This document shows positions 1 to 12,235 of a stretch of 64,000 nucleotides of DNA, in pieces. Each line of letters starts with the position of its first letter. Positions within the stretch are counted from its first letter, which is position 1. The stretch spans positions 186,001 through 250,000 of the forward strand of contig NW_026777121.1 of assembly GCF_030936135.1 (NCBI RefSeq), written 5' to 3'. Below the pieces are notes generated by a model that saw only the letters and a list, made by a program, of their open reading frames with translations, was not told the DNA's origin and ran no database searches. Source of the stretch: Gavia stellata (taxonomy: Eukaryota > Chordata > Aves > Gaviiformes > Gaviidae). The position numbers and the translations under genes were made by a program.

Positions 1-360
1 AGTGCCAAAATAGTGCCCTGAAGTTAACTTGCCTCATTATAATCTCACGCTCATGTGAAAACCACACCTCCTAGCTAGAAAAAGCCCCCAACCCAAAGAA
101 GGCCGCTACTCTCTGAGCATGCGTAGAGAATTCAAAGAGAACTGTAGCTTTAAGATGAAGGAAGAAAAGTAGTAACCAATAGTTAATTAAGGGGTAGCAC
201 CAGGAAGCGTGACTAACGTTGTTAACTGTTTTAAATACCTGTTACGATTTTAAGCCAGTGTGCATGTTAGGAGGAGAAATCCCTCATGCACCCAGCGCTG
301 CAATGAACCAATGTCAGCTTTCTAAACTATCATTTGGTCTGGAGAGTTTTCTTCGTTACA
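1..360 (+). mobile_element. 3' part of an ERV LTR (window-edge truncated)
   Basis: This stretch matches 54475-54834 almost base for base, where the same LTR is complete (54287-54834). It ends in TTACA after a run resembling the R/U5 end of avian LTRs. The 5' part lies outside the window. It is followed in both copies by the same element (361-870), so it belongs to a larger duplicated block and is not an independent insertion. Confidence 0.7.
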
Positions 361-870
361 GTTTTGGGTAACAGTTGGCTTATGTGTGACTAGCTCCTCG
401 ATCCCCTTGATCCAGTGTTTCCCCGGGAGATTTAGGAACCTTTGTGATCTAACGCATTTGTATCCAGGCTACATTACTCATATTCTTGCTATTTGTACCA
501 CCTTTGTGGGCAGTAGTTCTATCACCGGCAATCCAAAAGAGCTTCTGCATCTGTTCCTTTAATAAACTACACTATTCATTAATCTAGCCAGAAGAGTTCT
601 CATTACACACAACCAAATTCCTTAAGGGTGGCCGTGATAGTTCATGCAACGTGGTTAGACTGAAAGTGTATGGAGTTACAAGTGCATCTGTAATTGTTGG
701 CATTATATATATATGTGTGTGTGTCTGTGTATGTATGTGTGTATATATATATTTTGAACACGATCGGTCTTGTAATAGAGGAAATTGGGCATCACTCAGA
801 ATCTAAGCCTAGCTGCCCCCAGCCCCTCTGATATCTGAGGACAAGCTGGAAGCTTTAACGTGACAAACAT
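361..870 (+). mobile_element. LTR-like repeat with AATAAA and TA/TG microsatellite
   Basis: An element of about 0.5 kb, present again in direct orientation at 54835-55344 and in inverted orientation at about 18149-18665, 33765-34270 and 61481-61990. A poly(A) signal AATAAA sits at 561-566, so the + strand is the likely sense strand. Positions 703-752 hold a (TA)n(TG)n run that varies in length between copies. I take it to be an LTR-type retroelement piece because of the AATAAA and its interspersed distribution; no internal coding sequence was seen next to it, so the class is uncertain. Confidence 0.55.
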
Positions 871-916
871 ACACACACATCACTGCCCAGATTCGCAAGC
901 ACAGCATGTTCATGGA

Positions 917-2091
917 TCCCTTAAATATTAGCATGGGAATTAAGTTCAATTAAAATCCGTGGCTGGCTGTCACACTACTTACCCCGTAATTGGCACAGAC
1001 CTTGGGTCTTTCCAGAGCTGTATCTCCTCTTGCTCGTGAAGTGGTGCAGCTTCAAGTTCCCAAGTGAATTGCACACGCACACAGCGCTCCCACCAGTAGC
1101 TGGCCCTCGACACTCGGTGTCTCCAGCTGCTGGGTCCCTAGGACCTGTGTTCCCTTCTGCCATTGCTAGCAGGCAGGCCTCGGGACCCACCTCCCCACCC
1201 GGTACAGAGTGGGGCCACACAGAAAAGGATTTGGGAGCGCTCTCAGAAAGAAGGTAGGACAGACGGCGGGGATTAGGCGCAGGGCTCAGGCAAACAAGCA
1301 AATCAACCAGCGGTTGGCTTATGTGTGACTAGCTCCTTCATCCCCGTCTTCTCTCCATTTTCCATGCTTATACATCCCCCTCATCTTCCTCAACTCCTCT
1401 CTTTCTCTGCCCTTGGCTGCTCCCAAGCAAGGGACCTACCCCCCGTTATTTTTCCCCCCTTGCTCCCAGGTTTGCTACATCCGTAAACAGATTTGGTGTT
1501 GCAGGTGCTCTTAGCTAGGTCACCCTGGACTTCCATGGCATTACTGATGCGGTTTCCTGGGCACTGCTGGCCCTGGCAGATCCCTCTCCCCAGGATGACG
1601 CCAACTCTTTGTTCAACTACCTGTGAAGTGTAGCATCTCTCCCATCAAGCCCCCTCAACTACCTGTGAAATGTGGCTCTTCCTCATGGCCCTGTAACTGC
1701 TGTCAGCTTCTCAGTCTGTTTGCTCTGCTCAGCAATTTCTCTTGCCATGCTCAGGCGTTTCCCACAGGCTGTTCAGGGAGCTAAGGCTTACGCCAGGCCC
1801 TAGGCATCAGCCTGTGTGCCTTAATGCCTACCCCCAAAGTTGGCTGCATGTCCCATCATTTTTTCCTCTCCCTGTTCTAACTTCAACGTGCCAGTCTTCT
1901 CCACCCCATGGTGGCTCTGAGCACCCTCCTCTCTGACCAGGCCCGGTTTCAGCCCTTTTGAGTGGCTCTTTCCCTTTGTGCCCTACTTGACCGCCTGCAG
2001 CCTCGTTTTGCAGGCGCCGGGCGTGGAAGTCCTTGCCTCGCACGGGAGACTGAAAGGGACTGAAGCATGGTTTGCTGTGAAAATTGGCAAC
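917..2091. repeat. Acrosin 3'-flank duplicated block, copy a
   Basis: About 1.17 kb of non-coding sequence immediately downstream (minus-strand sense) of an acrosin-like terminal exon. The same sequence is found at 55392-56567 (nearly identical) and at 13877-15052 (more diverged). A minus-strand open frame at 975-1301 is conserved in the 55.4 kb copy but broken in the 13.9 kb copy. I see no known domain in it and treat it as non-coding. Confidence 0.7.
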
Positions 2092-2666
<575 letters not shown>

Positions 2667-2689
2667 TCAGCACTAGATTTCTCTGAGTT

Positions 2690-3559
2690 ACCAAAATATA
2701 GACAATAGAAATAGCTACTAGTGTTAGTAGATACATTTTCAGAATGCTTTCTCTTGCCACACCAATCGGGCTAGAGAGGTTGTTAAAGCATTCTATTAAA
2801 GGAAATAATCCCTAGATTTGGGATTCCTGCAGTGCTATCTTCTGACAATGGGCCTCATTTTGTTTCAGAGGTGGTCCAGGGAGCGTCAAAATTTCTCCAA
2901 TTTGAATGGGATTTACATACCCCATGGAGGCCACAGCCTAGTGGGAAAGGAAGGAATAAAATGAACCAGACTCTTAAAAGGCACATCTCAAAATTATGCC
3001 GAGAAACTCGACTTCCATGGGTGGATGTTTTACCAACTGCTTTAATGAGGAACAGTAGGGAAAGTGAGATGGTTAAATAAAATACTTCACGGGATGGGGT
3101 TCTCCTTAATGGGTTGGTTACAGAGCTTAGTTCAAACTCTGATTGTGTTTCTAATACTGATTGTAGTAGTTTGTATCGTTTTTGGATGTATCGAGAGTAT
3201 AATCGTTCGGGCTGGAATGTCACGATCCTCACCCCTAATGATAACCACAACTCGGGAAAGAAAAAAGCCCTTCCTCACAGGATATGCGCAGGAAAAAGAG
3301 AGGATCCTGTGACTTCAAGTGAAGACGAGGCACCTAAGAGGCAATGGGAACGAAGGCAACTAAGCTCAACTGTAAAAAGTACTGGTAACTGTTGCTGGGA
3401 ACGTAGAAATGCTTAACCGTGTGGTGCTTAACCGAGGGGTGCTAGCCTTGTGGAGTTACCACCTAGCACCCATCTCTGCGCAAACATGAAATAAACTCGC
3501 CTCTGTGTGTGTATCGGCCTCTTGCACACCGGGTAAAGAACCCAACTGCTGGGACAACA
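2690..3559 (+). mobile_element. Truncated endogenous retrovirus: integrase end, env tail, LTR
   Basis: 2832-3080 encodes the last part of a gamma-type retroviral integrase catalytic core (SSDNGPHF, then the region of the catalytic Glu, here altered: [13 protein letters not shown]). About 3064-3312, in another frame, encodes a hydrophobic span (LIVFLILIVVVCIVFGCI) followed by a basic tail, as at the C end of a retroviral envelope TM subunit. Most of env is therefore deleted. About 3320-3559 looks like an LTR 3' part with AATAAA at 3490-3495 and an end ...GGACAACA. It interrupts acrosin intron 4 on its left side; the right side is E2F3-linked DNA, so it lies at a rearrangement junction. Old, non-functional copy. 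Confidence 0.75.
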
Positions 3560-4161
3560 CTGGGAGCCAGCAGCTCCCCCCCACAGGCGAGCATCTCTGC
3601 TGCAGGGCCGGTGGCCCCACAGCCACCCCTGGGCCTGAAGCGCTGGGGGCTGCCTAGTCTGAAGAAAATAAAGGGAAAGTCCGGTGAGAGTCTGCACGCG
3701 AGGAAGAGGGTGGCAGGAACGTGATCTCTGCCTCTCTAGTACCACACACCTCTCTCCAGCTTCCGCCTGACGTTGCTCAGACACGGTCTCTCTCACTTGT
3801 TTGGGTTTCTGCCTGTCGCTTGCAATATTTGTCTCTTCTTCTGATTTGCTCTTGAGAAGCGATGGGTTTTCTTGAGAGACATTGCCTTTTTTCCCCTCAC
3901 GCCCATGAAGCTTTCTCCAAACAGAGATAACATCCAGCCAACACTTTGGCTCCTCGAGACAAGGCTCGAGGGGGGAGGGAGAGAGGGGAGGGAGAGGGGG
4001 GAGGGAGAGGGGGGAGAAAAGAAAGCTTTATCCTGATAGAAGGTGTTTTGGACGATTGCTTGGAGCAAAGTGTTAGAATGGAAGGTGGGAGAAGAAAAAT
4101 ACTGCTGCTCTGTGACAGTGAAATCAGCCAGCAGGAAAGGAAAAGGATAATGAATACTCAC
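3560..4161. other. Low-copy sequence 3' of E2F3 exon 3; no gene seen
   Basis: GC-rich stretch at about 3570-3720, then AT-rich DNA. 3966-4017 is a purine-rich GGGAGGGAGAG-type run resembling the larger array at 50.8 kb. A + strand open frame at 3509-3724 crosses the LTR edge and has no recognised domain. I interpret the region as E2F3 intron 3 (minus strand). Confidence 0.4.
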
Positions 4162-4381
4162 ATGCATTGTATGTTGGTTTTGGATTTTTTCTTAATGAGA
4201 TGGATGCCTTCCAGTCCATTGGTGATACCGTAAATCCTCCTTTTTTGCACCTTGAGGACCTCTGCCGCTCTGTTCAAATCTAAGACCCCATCAGGAGATT
4301 GGCTCAGCAACTGAATGAACTTCTTTGTTAGAAGGGCAAGTGATGTATCATACCGAGTCTTTTCTGAAGGAGATTTTGGAG
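4162..4381 (-). pseudogene. E2F3: E2F3 exon 3 (DNA-binding domain), mutated
   Basis: A 220-bp exon on the minus strand, bounded by a CCAAG acceptor (first base 4381) and a GTGAGT donor (last exon base 4162). It encodes most of the E2F winged-helix DNA-binding domain: [13 protein letters not shown] at the start, then [12 protein letters not shown] and [13 protein letters not shown]2F3 fits better than E2F1 or E2F2 ([12 protein letters not shown]). It is in frame with exon 2 at 6658-6769 (phase 1 junction). Two changes hit near-invariant positions: the RRxYDITNVLEG core reads [12 protein letters not shown], and the QWM near the exon end reads QCM. E2F3 is a nuclear transcription factor that pairs with DP proteins and controls S-phase genes. 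No stop or frameshift is present in the exon, so it could be a decaying or diverged paralogue; with its other exons missing I call it a pseudogene fragment. Confidence 0.85.
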
Positions 4382-6657
4382 CTTGGCAAGAAAAGAGAAA
4401 AAAAACCAAAACAGGGAAATCAGTTTTCTCATTTTGGTTCCGAAAGCAGCATCCAGAAATGAAAGGATACATATTACAGATATTTCTTTCATTTTTACTA
4501 CAGAAATCTCTCAAACCTCTGCATTAAGACACAGCTTACCACTGGGTATTTATTTGTATTTCAAGCTGCACTTTTCCAAAAGTCACAGGTACATGAGCAA
4601 AGACATACATTTTTTTAAATGCAAGTATTTCCATGATGGATACATATATGCAATATTCTACTTAGGTTTTCACTATGTGAAGTCTTAAGAGTATTTTTAG
4701 TATCTATTTATTCTGGCAGCAATACCAAAAATTCCCCTATGACTCTCCTCCATCAGGCTGATAGCCAGCTTTCATCAGGGTTTGATTTTCCCCTCTTGTA
4801 AGACGAGTGTTTCACATGCAATTAAGCAGGACTTGGGTGTACTTCAGTGGGTGAACACAACGACAGATTCCATCAGCGCCAGACTCCACGGCACGGCGTA
4901 CAGAAAACTCAAGTGAATTAGAGGAGATTGACGCAAGACACAATGTATAATCATCATTTCCCCATAACCAAACAATGCTCAAACTGGGCAAGAGTCTCCC
5001 TCCACTTCTTTTAAATTAGAAGTCAGCACACGGCTTGGATCTTACTAGACAACGCGCTCTTTTCACGCACAAATGTAGCAACAGATGAGCTGTTAAAGAG
5101 TTTAAATATGGAGATCAGAATAATTTTTAACTCTAAATGTTTGAGGACTTTGTGTCAAGGGAAATGAGCCAGCCATTATTAGAAGTCTGCTGGGCTGGTA
5201 CATCTCAAACCTTTCATTTGCTTCAAGTATTACGCAGGATGGATCTTAGGCTGATCTGGTGGTCATTTTCATGTTTTCAAGGTTCAGGTCCCCCACTTGA
5301 TTGCAGAAGTCAGTCAAAACTGAAATCCTACCCGAAAGCAAACCTTTAGGCTACCCTGAAACATTTTGAAGGAAATGATGGCTTTTCAGTGAAAACCAAT
5401 TCATTGCCTCTTTGCAAAGAGAACCTGCTGTATCTCATTCTTTGGTAGCTTCAGGGCTTGTCTGCATGGGGAACTGGAGGAAAATTCCTATCAATTAGGC
5501 GACATTCTGAATTTAGACCAGCATGATTGTTGTTTGTTTGTTTTAATTTGGGGTTTGGAAAAGAATGAGAGGGTCAGAGTGAGAAGGGCAAGAGGCTACT
5601 TGACCCCCAGCTAAACGGGGATGTGCTCCTGGTCATGCAGCAAGGGGGTTCTCTGTACGGCCTTAGCAACACTGCAGCAGCATCCTATGCACCGAATGGT
5701 ACTGAACTTCTGCGAGAACGCACTTCGGTTTAAAACGGACTTCATTTAGCTTAACGAAGTTCAGTTTAATGAAGACAACTGTGCTTGTGTAACTTGTCCG
5801 CATTAAGTTCGTCTCTTCAGCTAATTTCACTTTTCCCATCTGCCTCAGCAGAAACAAGACTTAGACTGGTGAGGAGGGACAAGCACCCTCCACACCTCTT
5901 GCTCTCCCATCACTACCACTGCTGCCCCAGTCCTCCTCTTTCCCCATTCCCCTCCCTCTGCAAGCCTAACTCTCCTGCTGAAATCCCCCAAACAAGATGG
6001 CAAGGCTACACCCCCAGCGCCTGTTGCAAGAAACCTACTGCCCGAGGCAACGCAGGCGTGCAAAAATGAAGACTTGCAGCAACTAAGCAGCGGCAGTAGT
6101 AATCTAGTCGTACCGCAGGGAGAGAAGGCAGCTCACAAAAAGCAGGCAGCGTGCAACGCTGCTGGGGCACAGCTACCGCTCTTTGCAAATCCCTGCCTGG
6201 GGGAATAAGCCCTGCCCATCAGCTGCTGTAACTCCAGTGAGGAAGGAGGCGGCTGGCCCGATTAGCCCTGCCTAATAACTGTGCGTTTGAGCCCGTCGCA
6301 GTATCTTGATTCCTCAGCATCTACCTCTCCTAAGCATCCCCCGCTTCGTGTCCTTGGGTGAAGAGGAGGCCCTGGATGGCGAGGCTGCAGGCTGCCCGGC
6401 GGGCGGAGGGACAGAGCTGGCAGCCAGGAGCCTCTGCGGCCTCTCAGCGGCTCTGCACCAACCGATCGACGCACGCCGCAAACCCGTTGCGTGCTGCTGG
6501 CTGCGGGGGCGAGGATGTTGCACACACATCCGGGCGAGGACAGTAATAAACACGCGTCTTTAGCTAGGTAACGCAGCCTGTCGTGCTGGTTCACACTGAT
6601 CTCAAGCTAGTAAAATCAAAAACTCTGTGCCATACAGCGTGTTACCAGTTCCCTTAC
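4382..6657. other. E2F3 intron 2 (inferred); CpG-rich patch inside
   Basis: About 2.3 kb between the two E2F3 exons. No coding exon or recognised retroelement was found. 6330-6560 is markedly richer in G+C and CpG than its surroundings and carries overlapping short open frames on both strands; none resembles a known protein. This patch could be an internal regulatory or promoter-like element or simply a GC-rich repeat. Confidence 0.5.
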
Positions 6658-6769
6658 TTGTTGGACTATCTGGACTTCTTGTCGCAGCTCTTCCTTTCCC
6701 CTTTGGAGTCTTTAGTCCTTCAGCCAGATACTGGTGGCCACTTCCTCCTAGCTCCAGCCTTCGTTTTGC
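6658..6769 (-). CDS. E2F3: E2F3 exon 2 (RxL cyclin-binding / NLS region)
   Basis: A 112-bp minus-strand exon with a TTTAAACAG acceptor (first base 6769) and a GTAAGG donor (last base 6658). The peptide begins [15 protein letters not shown] and continues through [11 protein letters not shown] to RSPDSPT, the region just upstream of the DNA-binding domain. KRRLEL is the cyclin A-binding RxL motif of E2F1-3. The reading frame is open and joins exon 3 in phase. The isoform-specific first exon was not found upstream (6770-8900). Whether it is still transcribed cannot be told from sequence; the partner exon 3 carries damaging changes. Confidence 0.85.
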
Positions 6770-8880
6770 CTGTTTAAAAAGAAAAAACGAGTAATTTTTT
6801 TTAATTGATGGGTTGTTAAGAAGTGTATTTTGCTTTATCAAACACAATATTGGGCTTACAGGAAAGGTGGACAGCAGTGAACTTTTCGCAGCAAAGTTCT
6901 GTATCAGTACAGGTTCATACCTCATATTCATCACAAGGGAATCTGAATATTTATGGGAACCCAAAGGCAGGCTTCAATGTTTCACTCTCAGAGGCTAGGT
7001 TGATGGTTTTGTTTGGAAAATTTAGCAATTTTTTTTAATTTGAAAAGCTGAGTGACAGTTGTATGACCCGCTTCAGTCCAGTCTGGACCTTTTCAAATAC
7101 ATATGAAAAATGTCTACCTCCACTTGAGTTGAGAACGTTTCAGTTAAGAAAACCAAAGACAAACGCTCAAGCACACAGGTATGCACCCAGAAACCTACAT
7201 TTCTTCTGAAAAACTCCTTACGTCCATTGAAGTTTGGGCACAGGTAGTGTAAGTGCAAGGGGAAGGAAAAATGTAACTTGAAAGGATGGCTTTGAGAGGA
7301 CGAGTAACTTCCACTACTGTAAGCTTTCCATCAACGACATACGAGACGTTACATCAAGAGCAGCATTGGACAACTGTTCTCCTCTGCTCGTCAAGAATTT
7401 TTGTCCTCATTGAAAGCACAACCACTACATTTATTTCATATTAACTAGCACGTTTGCATTAAAGCTGCCTACATAAAAGCAAGGTGGAGCAAAAGTAGTA
7501 TCAGAAAGACGATGCCTGAAAATCAGCTAAATGTTGCATTCAGCTCAATGGAAAGCTCTGTACACCTTGAATAATAAAAATCATGAATGACACTGTTAAA
7601 CTGTGCAACACACAAACTGCAACCAAAACCACCACCAATATGAATTTTGTTCCTAGACAGAAACACAATCTACTATCTTTGGTAACAATTCTATACCCTG
7701 CCGTGCTACTCGGGTTACTGAAACTAAACCTGGGGATACTTGTTATCCTAACAATAGGAAGGACATTACCTGGGAAGACACAGGAAAAAAAAGACAAAGA
7801 AGTTTTATGTCTAATGAAGTTTAGCCAAATAACTGTTTCCAAAGAACGTTGTTTATTCAATTAGGTAGAGTAATTCAGAGTATCTTATTTGCTTGCTCTT
7901 TAGACTTGCCCCAAAGGGCTGGATCATATTCTGCTCCTCAGTGAGCCAAGATAAAATAATACATTCCGCCATGGAGTTGGAGACAGATATTTCCATATTG
8001 TGGATTTAGCTTATGTGTTTTACTTAGGGTCTGTGACCAAGAGAAGACTCTAAATAAATTAATTTATATGCGTTATTTATGGATAGCTCACTAACATCTT
8101 TGTACTGGACTCCGTTCGCAAACCTCAAACTTATTAAAAGGTGAGTTAAAGCACATGAAATGTGTACAAGCCCTCGGTGTAAAAGCATGTACAGAGTGCT
8201 CAAGCCACTCTTCTGTATATTTTGTGCGAAGGGGCAAGGCACTAATTCCTCGGTGACAGAGCAAAACTGAACTAACTGCATCCTTCTAACCAGCACAGGC
8301 ACTGGGCGCCGGGCAGCCCATGGGTGGCAGCTTCTCACGGCGCACAACACCTCTGCTCCGCTCCCCGAGGCATTGGCTCCGCCATCAAAGGACACAGATT
8401 TTAAAAAGGTCGGCTGTTAACAAAAGCGTCCAGCTAACATGTTTAGCCAACGTAATTGGATTAAATTACGATTACAGCTATTCCAGACGGAGAAATACAT
8501 TTCACACTTTTTTTAAAGGAAGTGTTTTTCCACCCTGAACACTGTAAGAGCAAAGGCAGGAGGGGTGAAAAGGGAACAATCCAGGGCGTGGGAAGACTAG
8601 GCCAAAGGGATACAAGTAAAGATAAAAGAGAATCTCAAAAGCAGGTGTGAGAAGGAGGGGAAATCCTAAAGACTTAAAATCCAGAGATTTGCATCAGAAG
8701 AGGAACTCCGGTTTGGACTACACATCAACACTTTTTGTCTCAACTTGTTTGCAAGACAAGACCCAATGGTACTTCGCCCCTGCTTTTGTCGTTAAACACT
8801 TACAACTTTCTCCTGTGAACTTCAAAGAATCACGTTTGGTAGTGAGAGAAGACAAACAGCACCTTTCAGCTGTGCGCAGC
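6770..8880. other. E2F3 upstream intron (inferred), nothing coding seen
   Basis: AT-rich, low-copy DNA on the 5' side (minus sense) of E2F3 exon 2. No exon, no LTR or CR1 piece recognised before the CR1 insertion. Short open frames here (for example 7540-7860 minus) show no domain and sit in AT-rich sequence. Confidence 0.45.
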
Positions 8881-9369
8881 AGCCCAAGCCTGTCCGAGTG
8901 TGTCGGGCTGTTACAAACAACCTGCTCTCGCCGGTCTCACCAGCGCGCCGTAGCTACGGGCAGCTACCTTGAGGTCACAAGGAAACTCCCCAGTCTGGTA
9001 CGGCCCACCGATTACTACCCGCTGGTAGTTTTGCAGGTTGGCAGCGAGGAGATTGAGCAAAGAAGCGTGAAAGGGATGAAGAAGGACTTTAAGGCGCTGG
9101 GGAGACTGATTGACGGATCGGGTGCGCAGGTGGTGTTTTCTGCAATCCCTTCAGTGGCGGGGAGGAACACTGAAAGGAATAAGAAAGCAAACATGGTCAA
9201 CGCGTGGCTCAGAGACTGGTGCCACCAGAGGAATTTTGGATTCTTTGACCATGGGGTGGTCTCCGTGGCACCGGGCCTGCTGAGTGCAGACGGTGTTCAG
9301 CTGTCCCCAAGGGGGAAAAGAATCCTTGCCCGTAAGTTGGCAAACCTCATCAGGAGGGCTTTAAACTAG
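8647..9369 (+). CDS. CR1 ORF1 C-terminal part (esterase-like)
   Basis: A 240-codon frame whose first 90 or so residues do not resemble CR1, whereas from about residue 95 it follows CR1 ORF1. [44 protein letters not shown] and [17 protein letters not shown] are typical of the SGNH/GDSL-esterase-like domain of CR1 ORF1, which is thought to bind RNA or lipid and support retrotransposition. The ATG at 8647 is therefore probably fortuitous flanking sequence fused by 5' truncation. It ends 56 bases before the ORF2 start. Confidence 0.7.
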   Translation: MRRRGNPKDLKSRDLHQKRNSGLDYTSTLFVSTCLQDKTQWYFAPAFVVKHLQLSPVNFKESRLVVREDKQHLSAVRSSPSLSECVGLLQTTCSRRSHQRAVATGSYLEVTRKLPSLVRPTDYYPLVVLQVGSEEIEQRSVKGMKKDFKALGRLIDGSGAQVVFSAIPSVAGRNTERNKKANMVNAWLRDWCHQRNFGFFDHGVVSVAPGLLSADGVQLSPRGKRILARKLANLIRRALN

Positions 9370-9425
9370 ACTCGAAGGGGGAAGGGGATGAAGCCAGGCT
9401 ACCCAGAGGTGAGCCTAGGGGTGAC

Positions 9426-11678
9426 ATGCCATTGTCGGGGGCAAGACCGATAGCCCAGCTCAAGTGCATCTACTCCAATGCACGCAGCATGGGCGGCAAA
9501 CAGGAGGAGCTGGAAGCCATCGTGCGGCGGGGCAGCTATGACGTGGTCGCCATCACAGAAACATGGTGGGACGACTCGCATGGCTGGAGTGCTGCGATGG
9601 AGGGCTATAAGCTCTTCAGGAGGGATAGGCAAGGAAGGAGAGGCGGTGGGGTGGCTCTGTACGTCGAGGAGTGCTTTGATTGTATAGAGCTGGATGATTG
9701 TCACGATGGGGTTGAATGCTTATGGGCAAGGATGAGGGGGAAGGCCAACAAGCCGGATATCCTGCTGGGGGTCTGTTATAGACCACCCGACCAGGGCGCA
9801 GAAGCTGATGAAGCGTTCTACAAGCGACTGGCAGAAGTCTCACAGTCGCAAGCCCTTGCTCTTGTGGGGGACTTCAACTTACCGGATGTCTGCTGGAAGT
9901 ACAACACAACTAAGAGGAAACAGTCCCGGAGGTTCCTCGAGTGTGTGGAAGATAACTTCCTGACGCAGCTGGTAAGGGAGCCTACAAGGGAAGGTGCCCT
10001 GCTTGACCTGCTGTTTACGAACAGAGAGGGTCTGGTGGGAGAAGTGAAGGTCGGAGGCCGTCTTGGGCTTAGCGACCATGAAATGATAGAGTTTGCAATT
10101 TTTAGCCAAGTAAGGAGGCGGGTGAGCAATACCGCTACCATGGACTTCCGGAGGGCAGACTTTGCCCTGTTCAGGACACTGGTCGGGAGGGTCCCTTGGG
10201 AGACGGTCCTGAAGGGCAAAGGGGCCCAGGAAGGCTGGACCTTCTTCAAGAAGGAAATCTTGAAGGCGCAGGAGCAGGCAGTGCCCCTGTGCCGTAAGAA
10301 GAGCCGGCGGGGAAGACGGCCGGCCTGGCTGAACAAGGAGCTTATGCTGAGGCTCGGGGAAAAAAAGAGAACTTACCACCTCTGGAAAAAGGGGAAGGCA
10401 AGTGAAGAAGAATACAAGGACCTCGTTAGGTCATGCAGGGAGGGAATTAGGAAGGCGAAAGCCCAGCTAGAGCTCAACCTGGCCACGGTCGTGAGGGACA
10501 ACAAAAAAAGCTTCTATAAATACATTAACAACAAAAAGGGGGCCAAGGAGGATCTCCATCCTCTACTGGATGCGGCGGGGAACATTGTCACGAAGGATGA
10601 GGAAAAGGCTGAGGTACTTAATGCCTTCTTCGCCTCAGTCTTTAACAGCCACACCAGGTATCCTCAGGGTATCCGTCTCCCTGAGCTGGATGACAGGGAT
10701 GGAGAGCAAAATAGGCTCCCCATGATCCAGGAGGAAGGAGTTAACGACCTGCTATGCCACCTGGAGACTCATAAGTCTATGGGGCCTGATGGCATCCACC
10801 CAAGGGTGCTGAGGGAGCTGGCGGAGGAGCTTGCCAAGCCGCTCTCCATCATTTATCAACAGTCCTGGTCAACGGGGGAGGTCCCGGATGACTGGAGGCT
10901 TGCCAACGTGACGCCCATCTACAAGAAGGGTCGGAAGGAGGATCCGGGGAACTACAGGCCTGTCAGCCTGACCTCGGTGCCGGGGAAGGTTATGGAGAGG
11001 CTCATCTTGAGGGCGCTCACGGGACACGTGCAGAATACCCAAGGGATCAGGCCAAGCCAGCACGGGTTCATGAAAGGCAGGTCCTGCTTGACCAACCTGA
11101 TCTCCTTCTATGACCAGGTGACCCGCCTAGTGGACGAGGGGAAGGCTGTTGATGTTGTCTACCTGGACTTCAGCAAAGCCTTTGACACTGTTCCCCACAG
11201 TATTCTCCTAGAGAAGCTGGCGGCCCGTGGTTTAGACAGGTACACTCTTCGCTGGGTAAAAAACTGGCTGGATGGCCGAGCCCAGAGAGTTGTAGTGAAT
11301 GGGGTGAAATCCAGCTGGCGGCCGGTCACAAGCGGAGTCCCCCAGGGCTCAGTTTTGGGACCGGTCTTGTTTAATGTCTTCATTGATGATCTGGATGAGG
11401 GGATAGAGTGCTCCCTCAGCAAGTTTGCAGATGACACCAAGTTGGGAGGGAGTGTTGATCTGCTTGAGGGTAGGAAGGCTCTGCAGAGGGATCTGGACAG
11501 GCTGGATCGATGGGCTGAGACCAACCGGATGAAGTTCAATAAGGCCAAGTGCCGGGTTCTACACTTTGGCCACAACAACCCCAGGCAACGCTACAGACTT
11601 GGGGATGAGTGGCTGGAAAGCTCCCCCGCAGAAAAGGACCTGGGCGTGTTGATCGACACCCGGCTGAATATGAAATGA
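9426..11678 (+). CDS. CR1 ORF2: AP-like endonuclease plus reverse transcriptase
   Basis: A 750-codon frame. The endonuclease (residues about 10-225) shows [21 protein letters not shown] and GLSDHE with the expected metal and His residues. The reverse transcriptase follows: [55 protein letters not shown] and the catalytic FADD box. The frame then stops at a TGA (11676-11678), and the family-typical C-terminal thumb/tail region continues in another frame (to 12232). The break coincides with a short duplication-like insertion (ATATG then AAATG). ORF2 protein nicks target DNA and reverse-transcribes the CR1 RNA; this copy would make a truncated product. Confidence 0.9.
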   Translation: MPLSGARPIAQLKCIYSNARSMGGKQEELEAIVRRGSYDVVAITETWWDDSHGWSAAMEGYKLFRRDRQGRRGGGVALYVEECFDCIELDDCHDGVECLWARMRGKANKPDILLGVCYRPPDQGAEADEAFYKRLAEVSQSQALALVGDFNLPDVCWKYNTTKRKQSRRFLECVEDNFLTQLVREPTREGALLDLLFTNREGLVGEVKVGGRLGLSDHEMIEFAIFSQVRRRVSNTATMDFRRADFALFRTLVGRVPWETVLKGKGAQEGWTFFKKEILKAQEQAVPLCRKKSRRGRRPAWLNKELMLRLGEKKRTYHLWKKGKASEEEYKDLVRSCREGIRKAKAQLELNLATVVRDNKKSFYKYINNKKGAKEDLHPLLDAAGNIVTKDEEKAEVLNAFFASVFNSHTRYPQGIRLPELDDRDGEQNRLPMIQEEGVNDLLCHLETHKSMGPDGIHPRVLRELAEELAKPLSIIYQQSWSTGEVPDDWRLANVTPIYKKGRKEDPGNYRPVSLTSVPGKVMERLILRALTGHVQNTQGIRPSQHGFMKGRSCLTNLISFYDQVTRLVDEGKAVDVVYLDFSKAFDTVPHSILLEKLAARGLDRYTLRWVKNWLDGRAQRVVVNGVKSSWRPVTSGVPQGSVLGPVLFNVFIDDLDEGIECSLSKFADDTKLGGSVDLLEGRKALQRDLDRLDRWAETNRMKFNKAKCRVLHFGHNNPRQRYRLGDEWLESSPAEKDLGVLIDTRLNMK

Positions 11679-12235
11679 GCCAGCAGTGTGCCCAGGTGGC
11701 CAAGAAGGCCAACGGCATCCTGGCTTGTATCAGAAATGGTGCGGCCAGCAGGAGCAGGGAGGTGATCATGCCTCTGTACTCGGCTCTGGTAAGGCCGCAC
11801 CTCGAATACTGTGTTCAGTTTTGGGCCCCTCACTACAAGAAAGACATGGAGGTGCTGGAGCGTGTCCAGAGAAGGGCGACGAAGCTGGTGAGGGGTCTGG
11901 AACACAAGTCTTATGAGGAGCGGCTGAGGGAGCTGGGGTTGTTTAGCCTGGAGAAGAGGAGGCTGAGGGGAGACCTTATCGCTCTCTACAACTACCTGAA
12001 GGGGGGTTGCAGAGAGGTGGGTGTTGGTCTCTTCTCCCAAGTGACTAGTGACAGGACTAGAGGAAATGGCCTCAAGTTGCACCAGGGGAGGTTCAGGCTG
12101 GATATTAGGAAAAATGTCTTTCCTGAGAGAGTGGTGAAACATTGGAATAGGCTGCCCAGGGAGGTGGTAGAGTCACCCTCCCTGGAGGTATTCAAGGAGC
12201 GTGTGGATGTGGCATTGTGGGATGTAGCTTGATGG
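11677..12235 (+). pseudogene. CR1 ORF2 C-terminal region, out of frame
   Basis: Open in the frame of the 11609-12232 reading. It encodes the CR1 tail: [55 protein letters not shown] and [16 protein letters not shown]. It is separated from the main ORF2 frame by a net shift that a 5-bp insertion at about 11670-11675 would explain. Without that shift ORF2 would be about 930 codons, near the usual CR1 length. Confidence 0.85.

Noticed and set aside
975..1301. Minus-strand 108-codon frame conserved in two blocks
   Set aside because: The two blocks are recent duplicates, so conservation is not evidence; the older third copy (13.9 kb) has the frame broken and no domain is visible.
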